In this document: positions 1 to 11,759 of the stretch, in pieces | Position numbering within the stretch: position 1 is the first letter of the stretch | Layout of the letters: the number at the start of each line of letters is the position of its first letter | NCBI GenBank assembly: GCA_951217055.1 | Contig: OX578286.1 | Span: forward strand, 38,534,345-38,598,344 | Origin: Gerris lacustris | Lineage: Eukaryota; Arthropoda; Insecta; Hemiptera; Gerridae | Length of the DNA stretch: 64,000 bases | Reading direction: 5' to 3' | Notes under the pieces: generated by a model | The model's input: the letters and a program-made list of their open reading frames with translations, nothing else | Told to the model about the DNA's origin: nothing | Databases searched by the model: none | Position numbers and translations under genes: made by a program

Positions 1-345
1 TAATTATGTACCTTGGACAGTAATGTGCCTTGGGCACTTCCCTCAGCATAATTCCGGGGAAATAGAGTCCCCAAAATCTTTAAAAAACGTGAAAAAAAAA
101 TCTCGAAAACGGTTCCGACGATTTTAATGAAAATATTCTAAAATGTAGTCCATTTAAATTTTAATAATTAATAATTATTATTAATTAATAATTTAAGTCC
201 ATAAACATTTTCTAATCTAATGGTATTAGCCGTTTTCCCGTAAAAAGTCTAGTTCCTGAGAAAATAGCTTTAGACGCGGACTGAGAGAGGCCGGGTTCGA
301 TTCCCCGCCGAGGAGAAGTTATTTTTATGATAAATTTTGATGAAA
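1..345 (+). repeat. Interspersed repeat, family C (3' part)
   Basis: The segment is shared with about 56220-56480: both contain 'ctcgaaaacggttccgacg', 'aaatgtagtccatttaaat', 'ctagttcctgagaaaatagc', 'gttcgattccccgc' and 'aagttatttttatgat'. The copy at 55.97-56.5 kb is longer and has the 5' hairpin, so this is a 5'-truncated or window-cut copy. The 'ggttcgattccccgc' piece resembles a pol III B box. An AT palindrome-like insertion (about 158-195) distinguishes this copy. Confidence 0.6.
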
Positions 346-546
346 TGTTCAATAGTAATTAAGTGTACCTACGAAAACTAATAAACGGAAACATTGGACA
401 AAGTAGTTATGAACTCGTATATGAAAATGTTTGTTTTTTTGTTTGAAACACCACAAAAGATGAAATCTGTTTTATGTAACCAGTTTCATGCATCCAGTTT
501 TTATGCGTTCACTGCTCCTAAGGCTTGAAAAAATAAATCTGTTCAA

Positions 547-577
<31 letters not shown>

Positions 578-1332
578 AAATGTAAAAGAATTTATAATAT
601 TTCTTCACCAAAAGAAAAAAAAATCTTTACTGAAGTTTAATAAATAAAAATAAAATATATGAACCTCCTTTGCTCTATTACATAAACAGCGATTGTTCAA
701 AATTTAAAAAAAAAAAAAAGATTACAATAAAAAACTAAGCAAACTAACAATTTCTTTAAAAAAGAAATGTATTTGTATTCTGTAAAAACATAAATTACAT
801 TAAAACTTGAACATTTTCAAAGAAAAAAATATATTTTGTGAGAAATATAAATTGCATTTGTTTTTTTTCAATTAAATGTATTTTTGAAATAACAATGCCA
901 ACCATTTTTAAAAAAATTGAAGTTTTCTTTTTTTTTTTAAAGATTTCAAAATTAAAGTGCACATAGATTTATACAGATAGATAAACAAAGATAAATCATT
1001 ATCTAAGATAAAAGATAATTTTTAATGTTCAAAGGAACAAAGATAGAGTCGAAAAAAACAAAAAAAGCAGTAAATATTTCTTAATCTAGATTTATAAATC
1101 TTCATATCTAGTACTCTCATTCATCACTGACTTTGACTTTGCCAAAATGATTCCACGACTGATTTAAGATAAGTCTGTAAGCTATTTTTAATTTGGCATC
1201 GAGTTGAAAGCTGTAGCTTTATAAAAACAAATTATTTACGACGTGCTGAATAAATTTTAATATTGGAATCAAAGGAAGAGTGCATCTGGGAGCAATTGGC
1301 TTTTTAATATGTGATAACTTATCATTTTTTTT
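346..1332. other. AT-rich intergenic/intronic stretch without recognised gene
   Basis: I see no coding similarity here. It holds a run of about 21 C followed by an A-run (547-580), several further A and T homopolymers, and GATA/AGATA-rich sequence at about 970-1045. Confidence 0.6.
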
Positions 1333-1912
1333 GCTTCCGAGCTTACCGAAGGTAACGGAAGCTATGTGATCGTTCTGAAGAACGAAAAATTTAAAGGTCT
1401 CCGATTTCAAAAATTCCTAGACAGAAATTTGTTTTAGACATCAGGGAACATTTTTGGTTCCGTGTCTGTCTGTCGGTCTGTCGCTTAAATTTGGCGAACC
1501 AACGTATCTTAAAAACTACACGTCCAATTTTAATGACATTTGTATGGTATGTCATAATTAGCTCATTGTTGGTCCCAGAAGTTTCAACCTTCTGCGCTCA
1601 TTTGTTTCTCCTCCACATGCGCACAAACATACATTTATTTACACCTATAGCTTCAAAAGTACTTTTCCGATTAGTATGAAACTTTTATAGTTTACCGAAA
1701 GTAAGCCGCAGTTTAATATGAACCATCTGTGCTGTTTAACGTTTGCTAAATTGATACTTAAATTCATGTAAAAAAATCAAAACAATTTTGACACATTAAA
1801 AAACGGGGGAAACAATTAAACAAATTAGACAATAATGGCTTTTAAAAGCGTAAAACCTATAAAGTACGCGATAGAATGCGAGGAAGCTGTGTGTCACACC
1901 AATTGGCAGTCT
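1333..1912 (+). mobile_element. Short interspersed element, family B (copy 1)
   Basis: The copy begins with a hairpin, GCTTCCG / CGGAAGC, around 'agcttaccgaaggtaa'. It is followed by 'agacatcagggaacattttt', a GTCTGT-rich block and a block resembling 'ttttaatgaaatttgg'. The 3' end has 'atgcgaggaagc' followed by a small stem-loop (gtgtg/cacac) and 'gcagtctatttt'. The same order recurs at 21114-21680. There is no coding capacity. The 5' GCTTCC and subterminal GGAAGC are inverted, a layout like that of family A. Confidence 0.6.
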
Positions 1913-2117
1913 ATTTTTTAATTAAAATGAAAATCTATGTTATAGAATTAAAATAAAACGGGTATAAATAGATAAAAATACTCGCCGCATTCGAGAATCG
2001 GAGCATCTACTCCTGGCTTTTCATTGAATAAGCTTCTTCTGACCAATGGTTTTAAGGCGTTATACTTTTCAGTTAATTCGTAATTATTACTTATTTCAGC
2101 GGGCGATATAGAGGCAT
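1913..2117. other. Unassigned AT-rich sequence
   Basis: No repeat partner or coding signal was recognised between family B copy 1 and the next MITE. Confidence 0.4.
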
Positions 2118-2345
2118 TTCTTTAGATTGTTACTCCTCTTATAAATAAAACAGAAGGGAGTAACAATTTAAAGAAGGTGTACGGAATGTTCTTCTTTAGA
2201 CTGTTACTCCCTTTGTAAAAATAGAAGTGTGATATTCCTTTGTCCCAAAGTATATTGGACTAAACATCCCTTTGTCTTAATAGTTATTAAGTCAAAGACA
2301 TTCACATTCTAAAACATCATAGGGGAGTAACAATCTAAATAAGTA
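2118..2345. mobile_element. MITE with CTTCTTTAGATTG termini (short copy)
   Basis: The element begins with 'tttctttagattgttactcc' and ends with the inverted 'ggggagtaacaatctaaa'. It holds an internal hairpin of the same sequence and a core 'gtgtgatattcctttgtccc'. It is a monomeric relative of the tandem array at 2813-4611 and of copies at 30397-30647, 58105-58340 and 63035-63619. There is no coding capacity. Confidence 0.75.
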
Positions 2346-2639
2346 CCAATATAGGCTAGAAAACGTTATGGTAGCTCAATAAGGGGCGGTGAACATGTCT
2401 TCTTAATAGATAACCAAATTCTAATTGTATTCCAATATATTCATAAAAAAAAATAAAAAAATAAAATAACCCACAAAAATTAACAAAATCTGTTGAGCCG
2501 TTTGAATATGATTGACTCACAGATCAACAGACATAACATTTTCTAAACGTAAATTCGTTATCAGGACTACTCATTAAGTGGAAATTTCTAAATTCGAGCC
2601 CAATCGGATAAATGGTTAAGGTAACATTTTGATATAGTA

Positions 2640-2745
2640 TAATATAAATGATTAAGATAAAATTTTGATAACATAAATGATTATGATAACATAAGTGAAT
2701 TAGATAACATTTTGATAACATAAATGATTAAGATAAATGATAAAT
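2640..2745. repeat. Degenerate short tandem repeat
   Basis: Repeated variants of 'gataacataaatgattaaga' occur four to five times in about 105 bp. The rest of 2346-2812 has no recognised feature. Confidence 0.6.
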
Positions 2746-2812
2746 CCCCTGTAAAACATTTAGTTGTGAAGCACTCGGTATCCAGCTAGTATAATTATAT
2801 TGAAAGCTAAGA

Positions 2813-4611
2813 ACTTCTTTAGATTGTAACTCCCCTTATAAAAAAAAAACAGAGTGGAGTAACAATCTAAAGAAGGTGTACGGAATGTTCTTCTTTAGAC
2901 TGTTACTACCCTTGTGAAAACAGAAGTGTGATATTCCTTTGTCCAAATCTACATTGGACTAAACATCCCTTTTCCTTTATAGTTATTTAGTCAAAGTCAT
3001 AATATGTATTCTAAAACAACATAAGGGAGTAACAATCTAAAGAAGGTGTACGGAATGTTCTTCTTTAGACTGTTACTACCCTTGTGAAAACAGAAGTGTG
3101 ATATTCCTTTGTCCAAATCTACATTGGACTAAACATCCCTTTTCCTTTATAGTTATTTAGTCAAAGTCATAATATGTATTCTAAAACAACATAAGGGAGT
3201 AACAATCTAAAGAAGGTGTACGGAATGTTCTTCTTTAGACTGTTACTACCCTTGTGAAAACAGAAGTGTGATATTCCTTTGTCCAAATCTACATTGGACT
3301 AAACATCCCTTTTCCTTTATAGTTATTTAGTCAAAGTCATAATATGTATTCTAAAACAACATAAGGGAGTAACAATCTAAAGAAGGTGTACGGAATGTTC
3401 TTCTTTAGACTGTTACTACCCTTGTGAAAACAGAAGTGTGATATTCCTTTGTCCAAATCTACATTGGACTAAACATCCCTTTTCCTTTATAGTTATTTAG
3501 TCAAAGTCATAATATGTATTCTAAAACAACATAAGGGAGTAACAATCTAAAGAAGGTGTACGGAATGTTCATCTTTAGACTGTAACTCCCCTTGAAAAAA
3601 CAGAAGTGTGATATTCCTTTGTCCAAATCTACATTGGACTAAACATCCCTTTTTCTTTATAGTTATTTAGTCAAAGTCATAATATGTATTCTAAAACAAC
3701 ATAGGGGAGTAACAATCGAAAGAAGGTGTACGGAATGTTCTTCTTTAGACTGTTACTCCCCTTGTAAAAACAGAAGTTTGATATTCCTTTGTTCAAAAGT
3801 ACATTAGACTAAACATCCCTTTTTAGGGTCCGTAGGCAAAACCAAGGACCCTTATATTTTCCTGCGTGTGTCTGTCCGTCCGTCCTCTCGCGTGCTCTCA
3901 CGGCTACACCTTTCGTGCGATCACTTTGAAATTTGGCATGTATGTGTCTTGTACCTGCTCACATATTTTAAAAATATAGCGACTTACAAAAAATATTTTT
4001 CAAAAAAATTAGGGTAAAAAAACTTAAGGGTTAAAATTTTTTAATTTTTTTTCGACACCGTGAGGGGTATTATATGAAAGGGTACGTCGAGCTGATTACA
4101 AAAATATATAATTCTTTGGTTATAACTTTGATAGGGCGAGCGTAGGCAAGTTTGAAGTGTGTGTGAAACGTGTCCCCCCCTCTATCTCGCTTATGTGAAG
4201 TGCAAAAAATCTGAAAAAATTCCTGAACATTCTTCGACCAAAAGTAAAGATACCACTTTTTGGTAATTTCGAAAAAAATATTATTTTATTTTTTATTGAC
4301 AAAATACGGTTTTTTATAATTATGGTCTTTTCGGTGAATTTATATGGTTGTAGTCCGGTTCAGTGGCAAAAAAATACTTCATCAGAGTGTGTTTTGAGAA
4401 TATTAGACCCTTAGAATGGTTCAAAGTAAGCTTTTTAGCATTTTAAAAAAACACTGTTTATACACTTTACAGTTAAACACTATATAGTGTGGCCTACGGA
4501 CCCTCGCTGTGTGCTGACTAGCACACACTTGACCTGTTTATTCTTTATAGTTATTTAGTCAAAGTCATTTATATTCTAAAACAACATAGGGGAGTAACAA
4601 TCTAAAGAAGT
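2813..4611. mobile_element. MITE expanded into a 170-bp tandem array, interrupted by a Helentron-like insertion
   Basis: The outer ends are CTTCTTTAGATTGTAACTCC at the left and the inverted 'ggagtaacaatctaaagaag' at the right. Inside, the phrase 'cggaatgttc' recurs at 2881, 3051, 3221, 3391, 3561 and 3731, an exact 170-bp spacing. The first four units look identical; the fifth and sixth carry several substitutions. At 3825-4540 the last unit is split by another element, and it resumes at 4541 with 'ttctttatagttatttagtc'. Other copies in the window are single units, so the tandem amplification is specific to this locus. Confidence 0.8.
3825..4540 (+). mobile_element. Non-autonomous Helentron/Helitron-like element, family A (copy 1)
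   Basis: The 5' end is AGGGTCCGTAGGC, and the subterminal 3' sequence GCCTACGGACCC is its exact inverse. This is followed by a GC stem-loop (tgtgct / agcacaca) and then 'cttgacctg'. A second inverted GGACCC lies about 20 bp inside the 5' end. The interior has 'gtgtctgtccgtccgt' and 'tttgaaatttggcatgtatg'. It is inserted in a T-rich target inside the MITE array. Inverted repeats that are terminal on one side and subterminal on the other, a 3' stem-loop and T-tract insertion are features of Helentron (Helitron2) derivatives. There is no coding capacity. Confidence 0.6.
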
Positions 4612-5206
<595 letters not shown>

Positions 5207-5447
5207 TTCAGTAAACTTTAATGAGATTAGAAAAAATTAATTTAAAGTATATTTTTTAATACCGTGTTACATTTTTTTCTTTCTTATTTTAGAGGTTTTT
5301 AAAAATAAATGCCAAGTTAAAAAATGCTATATTATTTCTAGTTTAATATTAAGTAGCCTATATTGGGATGATATGGGATTCACATTGGTTACAAGTCAGC
5401 GTATTATTAGTTGATTTTGTACCCTATTAGTTTCTCTTTTATAGATG

Positions 5448-5650
5448 TACTAGCCTTCACCTCGCGCTCCGCACGGGGCTTATGCTAGGTATTAGTGGCT
5501 ATGTTTCCTATTATTATGTAGTTCTAGCAATTAAATAAAATGTCTAAATAGTTTTGTTTCCAAAGCCTCCTAAAAATAGATTCTGAACGATATTATACAT
5601 CAATCATTCCATTACTAAGAATATAATACTCTCCAAATCGAAATTTTGAG

Positions 5651-5730
<80 letters not shown>
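5448..5730 (+). mobile_element. Microsatellite-tailed short element (CTAGCCTTCACC family), copy 1
   Basis: It starts with 'ctagccttcacctcgcgctc', runs through 'ttagtggctatgtttcctat' and 'ttttgtttccaaagcctcct', and ends in 'gagtctatttatatat' running into (TA)n from about 5657. A reverse-oriented copy lies at 46071-46314 with (TA)n at the same terminus, so the TA tract appears to belong to the element's 3' end. No protein is encoded. Confidence 0.65.
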
Positions 5731-5736
<6 letters not shown>

Positions 5737-6119
5737 TTAAATAGCCTATCGAAATTAAGTAATATAGTTATAAATAACAATGCTAAAGAAAATATATAAT
5801 AAATGACAAAATAAATGCTATCGAAACCAATTAGGCTGGGATATCATTGAACAATCATCAACCATTGGTGTAAATTTTATTTAATTACCAGTCTCTTCTC
5901 TCAACACGGCAGTTGCACCGGTAAATATTTAATAACTCTAGTTCTAGTACAAATTAATGAAATAGTAAATAGTACTCGATTTGAAGAGCATTAGTGTGAG
6001 GTTCCTCAGCATTCAGCTGATTTGGAAAAAGAAAAAGAAAAATTAAAAATTTGATTTACATTATTCCATTATTTAAAAGGAAATTGATCTCTTCTGGAAG
6101 TAAATTATTCATTTTATTG
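5731..6119. other. Unassigned AT-rich sequence
   Basis: I recognised nothing here beyond low complexity. Confidence 0.4.
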
Positions 6120-6241
6120 ATTAAATGGTTCACTCAGTTTAATCCAGTTTAGAAGTAAACAAATGATTATATAACAAAATTAAGGGTGTGCTTTAAGGGT
6201 TAGTTTGTATTAACATAATTAGGCTGTCTCAGTAAACACAC

Positions 6242-6312
<71 letters not shown>

Positions 6313-6475
6313 TGTGATTGGAATGTTATATAACAGTATATAGATTTATTATGCATGCAGTGTCTCCATGTATTCATATATCCTGTATCTATCCAGACAG
6401 GAGACAGGAGATATTCCTGAAGCATAATATGAGATCTAGTCACTTCATAGTGTGCTTTTAATAACATTTTTTCCT
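6120..6475 (+). repeat. Interspersed repeat with central (TA)n, copy 1
   Basis: It is paralogous to 38750-39080. Both have a 'gtttagaagtaaaca' left part, a (TA)n block (here about 6245-6308), then 'agtatatagatttattatgc', 'atgcagt' and 'atctatccagacaggag' (or a close variant). The (TA)n sits at the same internal position in both copies. Confidence 0.65.
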
Positions 6476-6584
6476 TACCTATTATAAATGTATTAATAAT
6501 TCATTGAAAATATGAATATAATACATTCTGCTATATAATACTTGTATGATAGAGTTAATTAATCCAATATATTATATTATGTTC

Positions 6585-6725
6585 TTTTTTCGGGTACGGG
6601 GACCTTAGAACATTTCCTCACTTCAGAGGCAACTACGCAGTGGCCTCGCCTGCTTCTTCGCAGCAGGAGGAAGCAGCATTGGACGTGGTCAGTACTTGGA
6701 TGGGTGACCGGTCTGAACAAACTGA
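6585..6725 (+). mobile_element. SINE-like fragment with 5S-type box
   Basis: A GC-richer island in AT-rich DNA contains 'gtggtcagtacttggatggg' followed by 'tgaccgg', closely resembling the internal control region of 5S rRNA. The upstream 'aactacgcagtggcctcgcc' does not fit 5S, and the rest of the 5S molecule is absent. It is therefore not a 5S gene; a 5S-derived or composite SINE is more likely. The SINEs at 20594-20979 and 40796-41181 carry a similar box. Confidence 0.4.
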
Positions 6726-6933
6726 TTTATTATCATTCTTAAAAAACACCTTATTTTTAATACCTATATTTTATTTTATTATTTGAAGTTTGGCGGTATT
6801 TGGATAGTTGTAAACAAACTATGATGTCATCAAAATTATCGCACTAATAAATAATTATATTCGCCTATAACTTAAACTAATTAACGTGGTTATCTATATG
6901 CTGTCTCTTTTTCTGTTGGAAAACTTAAACTAA

Positions 6934-7240
6934 TTAATGGAATTTTATCGGGTTTTTTTTATATTTGTTCCTTAATTTTACCTGTAGTGGTGCCGCCCGG
7001 AAAATCAACTTTTTTTCCGCCATCTTTAACCAAGTTAGCTGAGTCAGCAAAAATGTAAAAAAATCGTTATAAATCGGAAATGGTCCTGATCGAGTTGAGC
7101 CCACCAAATTTAATTTTGATATTGGCCGCCATTTTGAAGTTATCAATTTTTGAATTTTGAAACTTGGACGGATAATAATACCAAGAGTGTAAATAGGTTT
7201 TTGACATATAAGCTGCATTTATAACGGGAAAAATATATTT
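6934..7240 (-). repeat. Probable repeat remnant beside the exon
   Basis: On the minus strand it is open for 94 codons but shows no known family. It carries 'ggccgccattttgaag' and 'ttttccgccatcttt' motifs like those in the foldback element at 8618-10044 and at about 60880, so I read it as transposon-derived. It lies just downstream of the exon's donor, inside the intron. Confidence 0.35.
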
Positions 7241-7259
7241 AAAATAAAAAAATACTTAC

Positions 7260-7516
7260 GCTAATATGCCTGACCAATGGAAGATCTCGGCTGATAAGTA
7301 CGCTAGATAGGCCATGACGAAAATAAAGATGGGTTCGATAACTCTGACTTGATAAGTGTATCTCGTCACCAGACCGGTTAGAAATCCCCAGAACACACCG
7401 ACAAAAGTACCTCCGACTGCTACTACGAAGAACGAGGCCACACCCGAAGCCAGATCTATTGGCAACATATTGCTCATACCCATCTGTGAATAGGATTCGA
7501 ACATATGATACAGCAC
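7260..7516 (-). CDS. Nhe2: Na+/H+ exchanger (SLC9A/NHE), internal exon (third of three in window)
   Basis: This internal exon begins after a polypyrimidine tract and AG (minus-strand 'ttctgttacag' before 'gtgctgtatc') and ends at a 'gtaagt' donor. It is 257 bp, entered in phase 0 and left in phase 2. It encodes about 85 residues starting VLYHMFESY and includes ASGVASFFVVAVGGTFVGV and VRVIEPIFIFVMAYLAYL, which are consecutive transmembrane segments of the NHE exchanger domain. Its first residues continue directly from the [12 protein letters not shown] block of the exon at 22416-22612. Members of this family swap extracellular Na+ for cytosolic H+ at the plasma or apical membrane. The motif set fits the insect Nhe2 and vertebrate NHE3/5 branch better than the organellar branch; the symbol is my inference. 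The next exon should begin with the last base of an Ala codon and was not found in 1-7250. Confidence 0.93.
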
Positions 7517-7578
7517 CTGTAACAGAACAAACAGATAACAAAATTAGCTTTGTATCGGTAATGACAGAGAAAAAACAT

Positions 7579-7664
7579 TCGCCCGTATAGCGGTTGCGCA
7601 GTTGGTAAGAGCACGTGTAACAGATTAATAGGAGGACCCGTGGTTCGAGTCCCGGTGCGGGGGT
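7579..7664 (+). mobile_element. tRNA-like SINE head, copy 1
   Basis: It has an A-box-like 'gcgcagttggtaagagc' and a B-box 'ggttcgagtccc', with a possible acceptor stem (cgcccgta / tgcgggggt). The anticodon arm is malformed. The same head with a better A box occurs at 8444-8523 and 37228-37304, each followed by a 'cactgt/ctctgt...cccgtag' tail. It is a SINE module and is unlikely to be a functional tRNA gene. Confidence 0.55.
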
Positions 7665-7697
7665 CTATTTTTATTGGTCTTATATTACTTTGCTTTG

Positions 7698-7959
7698 TAA
7701 GTTTCATCGCACATTTCCGTTTCCCCAATTTTGAACCACTTCCCGTGATTCAATCTTCCCCAAATTTTGCACATAGATACAACTAAGGTGAAGAATACAG
7801 AAACCAAAAAAAATAAAAACAAAAACAAAATGGCGTCAAATTTATTTGCTTTTCAAGTTTCATCGCACACCTATTACCCCAATTTTGAACCACTTACCGT
7901 CTTTCAATCTTCCCCAGATTTTGCACATAGAAACAACTATGGTGAAGAATACAGAAACC

Positions 7960-7990
<31 letters not shown>

Positions 7991-8140
7991 TGTCAAATTT
8001 ATTTGCTTTTTAAGTTTCATCGCACACCTATTACTCCAATTTTGAACCACTTACCGTCATTATAGCTTCCCTAAATTTTGCACGTAGATACAACTAAGGT
8101 GAAGAATACAGAAACCAAAAAAAAAGTTAAAAATAAGGCC
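7698..8140 (+). repeat. 156-bp tandem repeat, three copies
   Basis: The 'gtttcatcgcac' phrase occurs at 7701, 7857 and 8014 (spacings 156 and 157). Each unit runs through 'ccaattttgaaccactt', 'attttgcacatagatacaac' and 'gaagaatacagaaacc' into an A-rich spacer. The middle copy's spacer has grown to an A-run of about 27 (7960-7987). Confidence 0.8.
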
Positions 8141-8149
8141 AGTTTTGAA

Positions 8150-8560
8150 AAATGGCATTTTTATATTAATTATTCTCTGTATGTCTCCCGTAGTTATTGA
8201 TAACTATAATTTGATTTAGTAAAATTTAATCTTTCCGTAGTATGAATACTACCAAAAACTTCAAAATTTGAATTTCTAATAGATTGTGCTAGGTATAGGT
8301 ACTAATTGAGTACTTTATAATTATAAGCGTTAATTCTCGGTCTAGTTGTGTTGCCGTGAATATTTAGCTTGCTAGATTTGTAGAATAAGATTGAAAGCTT
8401 GGATGCGGGGAATTTGTATCGGTAACGACAGAGAAAAATCATTCTCCCGTATAGCTCAGTTGGCAAGAGCACCTGTAACGGATTAATAGGAGGACCCGTG
8501 GTTCGAGTCCCGGTGCGGGGGTCTATTTTTCTCTGTATGTCTCTTTCCGTAGTATGAATA
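8150..8560 (+). mobile_element. SINE family 2 module with tRNA-like head and repeated tail
   Basis: A tail sequence ('cccgtagtta...', 'ctttccgtagtatgaatact') lies at about 8190-8260 and recurs at 8540-8580. Between them are a linker ('gagtactttataattataag', 'cgttaattctcgg') and the tRNA-like head at 8444-8523. The head has A box 'tagctcagttggcaagagc' and B box 'ggttcgagtccc'; its acceptor stem pairs with wobbles and its anticodon loop is too long. The same order occurs at 37010-37410. Confidence 0.6.
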
Positions 8561-8591
8561 CTACCAAAAACTTAAACATTTGAAAATAAGC

Positions 8592-8617
8592 TATATATAT
8601 ATATATATATATATATA
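8592..8617. repeat. (TA)n microsatellite
   Basis: A pure TA tract directly abuts the CAGGGTGATCC terminus of the next element. Confidence 0.9.
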
Positions 8618-10041
8618 CAGGGTGATCCAAAAGTTCGGCAACGGCTTAATATCTCCGGTTATAATTGAGATATTAAGTTCCCGTTTGCGGGTATCTTAAT
8701 CATTTGTAAAAAACTACTTTTTTGGTGGGTAATAATTTTTTCCGCCATATTGGTTGCCGCCATATTGGATTCAACTTTGAAATTTTAAATTGGAACACCC
8801 ATAAAGTGATACATTTTTTGAAAGCCCTTAAAAAAAGAAAACATTTACCGCAAACCCGAGCTTTCTATCTACTCCCGTTCCAAAATGGCGGACACTAAAA
8901 GTTTAAAAAATGTTTTTTTTGCATTTTCGATAGTTAAGTTAGATATAAAAAAATCGGTACGAGTCAACTCAGACTAACTTTCTCATACAATCTCTGTCCC
9001 AGATCCCAGAAAACCTAGTTCGTTATCAAGCCATAGTTTCCGAGATATTGATGAAAATAAATCTCATTTGGTTGAAAATCGAAAACAAAAAGTAAACAAC
9101 CACCTGTTGAATACATTTTAAATAATATAAATTAACTAAGCATCACGTAGGTTTATCATTGAAGCGAGCTTAATGAAATAAATATTTAATTTATTTAGAC
9201 TTTGTACTTTGTACAGTAGAGCTGTGATAGAGAAAAAATGTTTTATATTAAAAAATAGTTGTTAATTTAATTTTAATAAATTAGTGAAAATTGTTAGAAT
9301 GTGTATGGGTTATTGTGTTTTTTATTTGTGTTGTTGTTATTAAGTTTAGGGAAATTGTTAACTGCTTACAAGCAAGAGTTTAATCAATTTGAATGTGAGG
9401 ATTTGTGGTAAGTTCCTTTTAAGGAACAAGACGAGTAGCTGTATAAGCACTTAAAAATAATTTTTTATAATTAAAAAAATGACGATTTTGTAATACAAAA
9501 GATTGAAGAACTTAGCTCCATAAATGATGCTTGAAAATGACTCAAGTTGAGAGTCGAAATATAGCAGTATGATATAGGAGAGTTTAATTTATTTTACATC
9601 CCTAAGGACCCAAAATTAACGACAACAATATTTAATTTTATATTCATGTTTCCTGTGATCTGGGGCCGAGATTATATGAGAAAGTTTGTCTGAGTTGTCG
9701 CGGACCGATTTTTTTTATCTAACTAAACTATTGAAAATAAAAAGAAAATCATTTTTTAAACTTTGAGTGTCCGCCATTTTGGAACGGGAGTAGATAGAAA
9801 GCTCGGATTGGCGGCAAATGTTTTCTTTTTTTAAGGGCTTTCCAAAAATGTATTTCTTTATGGGTGTTCCAATTTGAAATTTCAAAGTTGAATCCATTAT
9901 GGCGGCAACCAATATAGCGGAAAAAATGATTACCCACCAAAAAAGTAGTTTTTTACAAATGATTAAGATACCCGCAAACGGGAACTTAATATCTTAATTA
10001 TAACCGGAGATATTAAGCCGTTACCGAACTTTTGGATCACC

Positions 10042-10044
<3 letters not shown>
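8618..10044. mobile_element. Foldback/MITE-like DNA transposon with long inverted termini (CAGGGTGATCC)
   Basis: It begins 'cagggtgatccaaaagttcg' and ends with the inverse 'ttttggatcaccctg'. The inverted arms are about 370 bp each (8618-8985 and about 9670-10044) and share phrases such as 'cggttataattgagatatta', 'gccgccatattgg' and 'tctactcccgttccaaaatg'. The roughly 690-bp centre has no transposase. TA flanks both ends, consistent with a TA target-site duplication (Tc1/mariner-like) or with landing in a TA tract. Confidence 0.75.

Positions 10045-10133
<89 letters not shown>
10045..10133. repeat. (TA)n microsatellite
   Basis: About 44 TA units form a spacer between the foldback element and the next element. 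Confidence 0.95.
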
Positions 10134-10135
<2 letters not shown>

Positions 10136-10994
10136 TAGCTGACCCGGCAAACGTTGTTTTGCCATATAACATATTTCTAGTGAATATTTGGGTAGTTAAA
10201 TTAAAAATAACTAACTTTTTGTAAGTGTGTGGGGACGTGATCTATGACTGAAAGAGGAATGGAGCGCTGGGGACAATGATGGCCTATTTAAATAATAATA
10301 CACCAAGCATTTATTTTTTAATTCATAGTACTTTATTAACTTAAGTAATATATATTTAAAATGATATCTCTTAAGTTATATATACATTTAAAAATGGTAT
10401 CCACATTTGCTAGCACTAATTATGACAATTAAATAAATCAATATCAATCTCTAAGTGCAATGGATTGTACGTTATTAAATTTAATAATTTATAAATTTAA
10501 AATTTAATCCCTATACTCCGTGTTATTTGCTGGGTCTGAAGTGACACCAGTAGACGCCTGGTGGGGATATCTGATCGATTGATAATTGATCAGTTATCGA
10601 CCACTGAGAGTTAAAGATTATTAAAGTACTAATATCGCTATTAAAAAAATGGGGGTTATTAAAAAAATAAAATGGGTTAAAATGGTTAATTAAAATGGAT
10701 ATTAAAATGGGGGCTATTGAAAAATAGGGTTTGGCGGTAAAAATTTAGGATTATAATTATTTTTAATGCCAAATCATAAAACAAAACAAAAAAAAAATTA
10801 AATTAAAACATTTTTTCCAAAAAAGAAAAAATTGGGGTGGGCCACATGTGGACGATGAGGTCTATCAAAATAGTGAGAAAGCTTATTGTGATTGTGTGAG
10901 AATGATAGGAGACCGGCTTCGTTCTCATCCCTTACTCCGAACTGTTTGCTGGGTGAGAAGTGATACCGGTTGACGCCTGGCGGGGATAACTGAT

Positions 10995-11383
10995 CGATTG
11001 ATTATAATAATTACATTAACCAAGAAATTAATTAAATAACCGAGCAGACAGCAATAAATTTTACATTTTTGTCTAATTGTTATCTAATTATTATTATTAG
11101 TTTTGTTCTAATGGTTAATTTAAATTTTGACTATTAATTTGAGTATATTTTTATTCTCTTTCATAATTATATAATTTTATTTTAACCCTTTGCTGTTTCT
11201 CAGATGTTATTTTATTAAGTAGCTTTTTTTCTAGTCATTTATTAGTACTTTTATGGGAATTATTTGTTAATTCATTTATGTATTTTATGTAAATGTTTAT
11301 TCAAGAGTGCCTCTCCTGTGGCCTTGCTGTCAGAGGACTCTTTTTAAAATAAAAATAAAAATAAATAAATAAATAAAAAAATT
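10995..11383 (+). mobile_element. Possible LINE 3' fragment with (TAAA)n tail
   Basis: It interrupts the duplicated block of the surrounding element. It ends 'tggccttgctgtcagaggac' followed by 'tctttttaaaataaaaataa' and (ATAA)n. A simple-repeat tail after such a sequence is typical of non-LTR retrotransposon 3' ends. No reverse transcriptase was seen. Confidence 0.35.
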
Positions 11384-11759
11384 GATCAGTTATCGACTAC
11401 TGAGAGTTAAAGATTATTACAGTTATAATATCCCTATTAAAAAACAGAGGTTGGTTTGGTGGTAGAAGGGTGAAAATTAAAAAATTAAAAAATTTTGTCC
11501 ATCATGCCAAATCATAAAAATTAAAAAATATAATGCCAAATCATAAAAATTAAAAAATTTTGTCCACAAAATCTAAAATTTTAGAAGGGTGAACATTTAT
11601 TTGTGTTGAAGATTATTACAGTACTAATATCGCTATTGAAAATTGAGGTTGGTGGTAAAAATTTGGTATAACGGAGGTAAAAAAAGGGTAAAAATTTAGG
11701 GTTAAAAGCATTTTTTAAAAAATTAAAGAATGTCCACAAAATCAAAAAATTGATATTTT

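Noticed and set aside
6690..6715. 5S rRNA gene
   Set aside because: Only the internal box matches; the 5' half and the 3' end of 5S are absent.
7239..7541. Alternative minus-strand frame of 100 codons over the exchanger exon
   Set aside because: It is in the wrong frame relative to the exchanger, crosses both splice sites and has no similarity.
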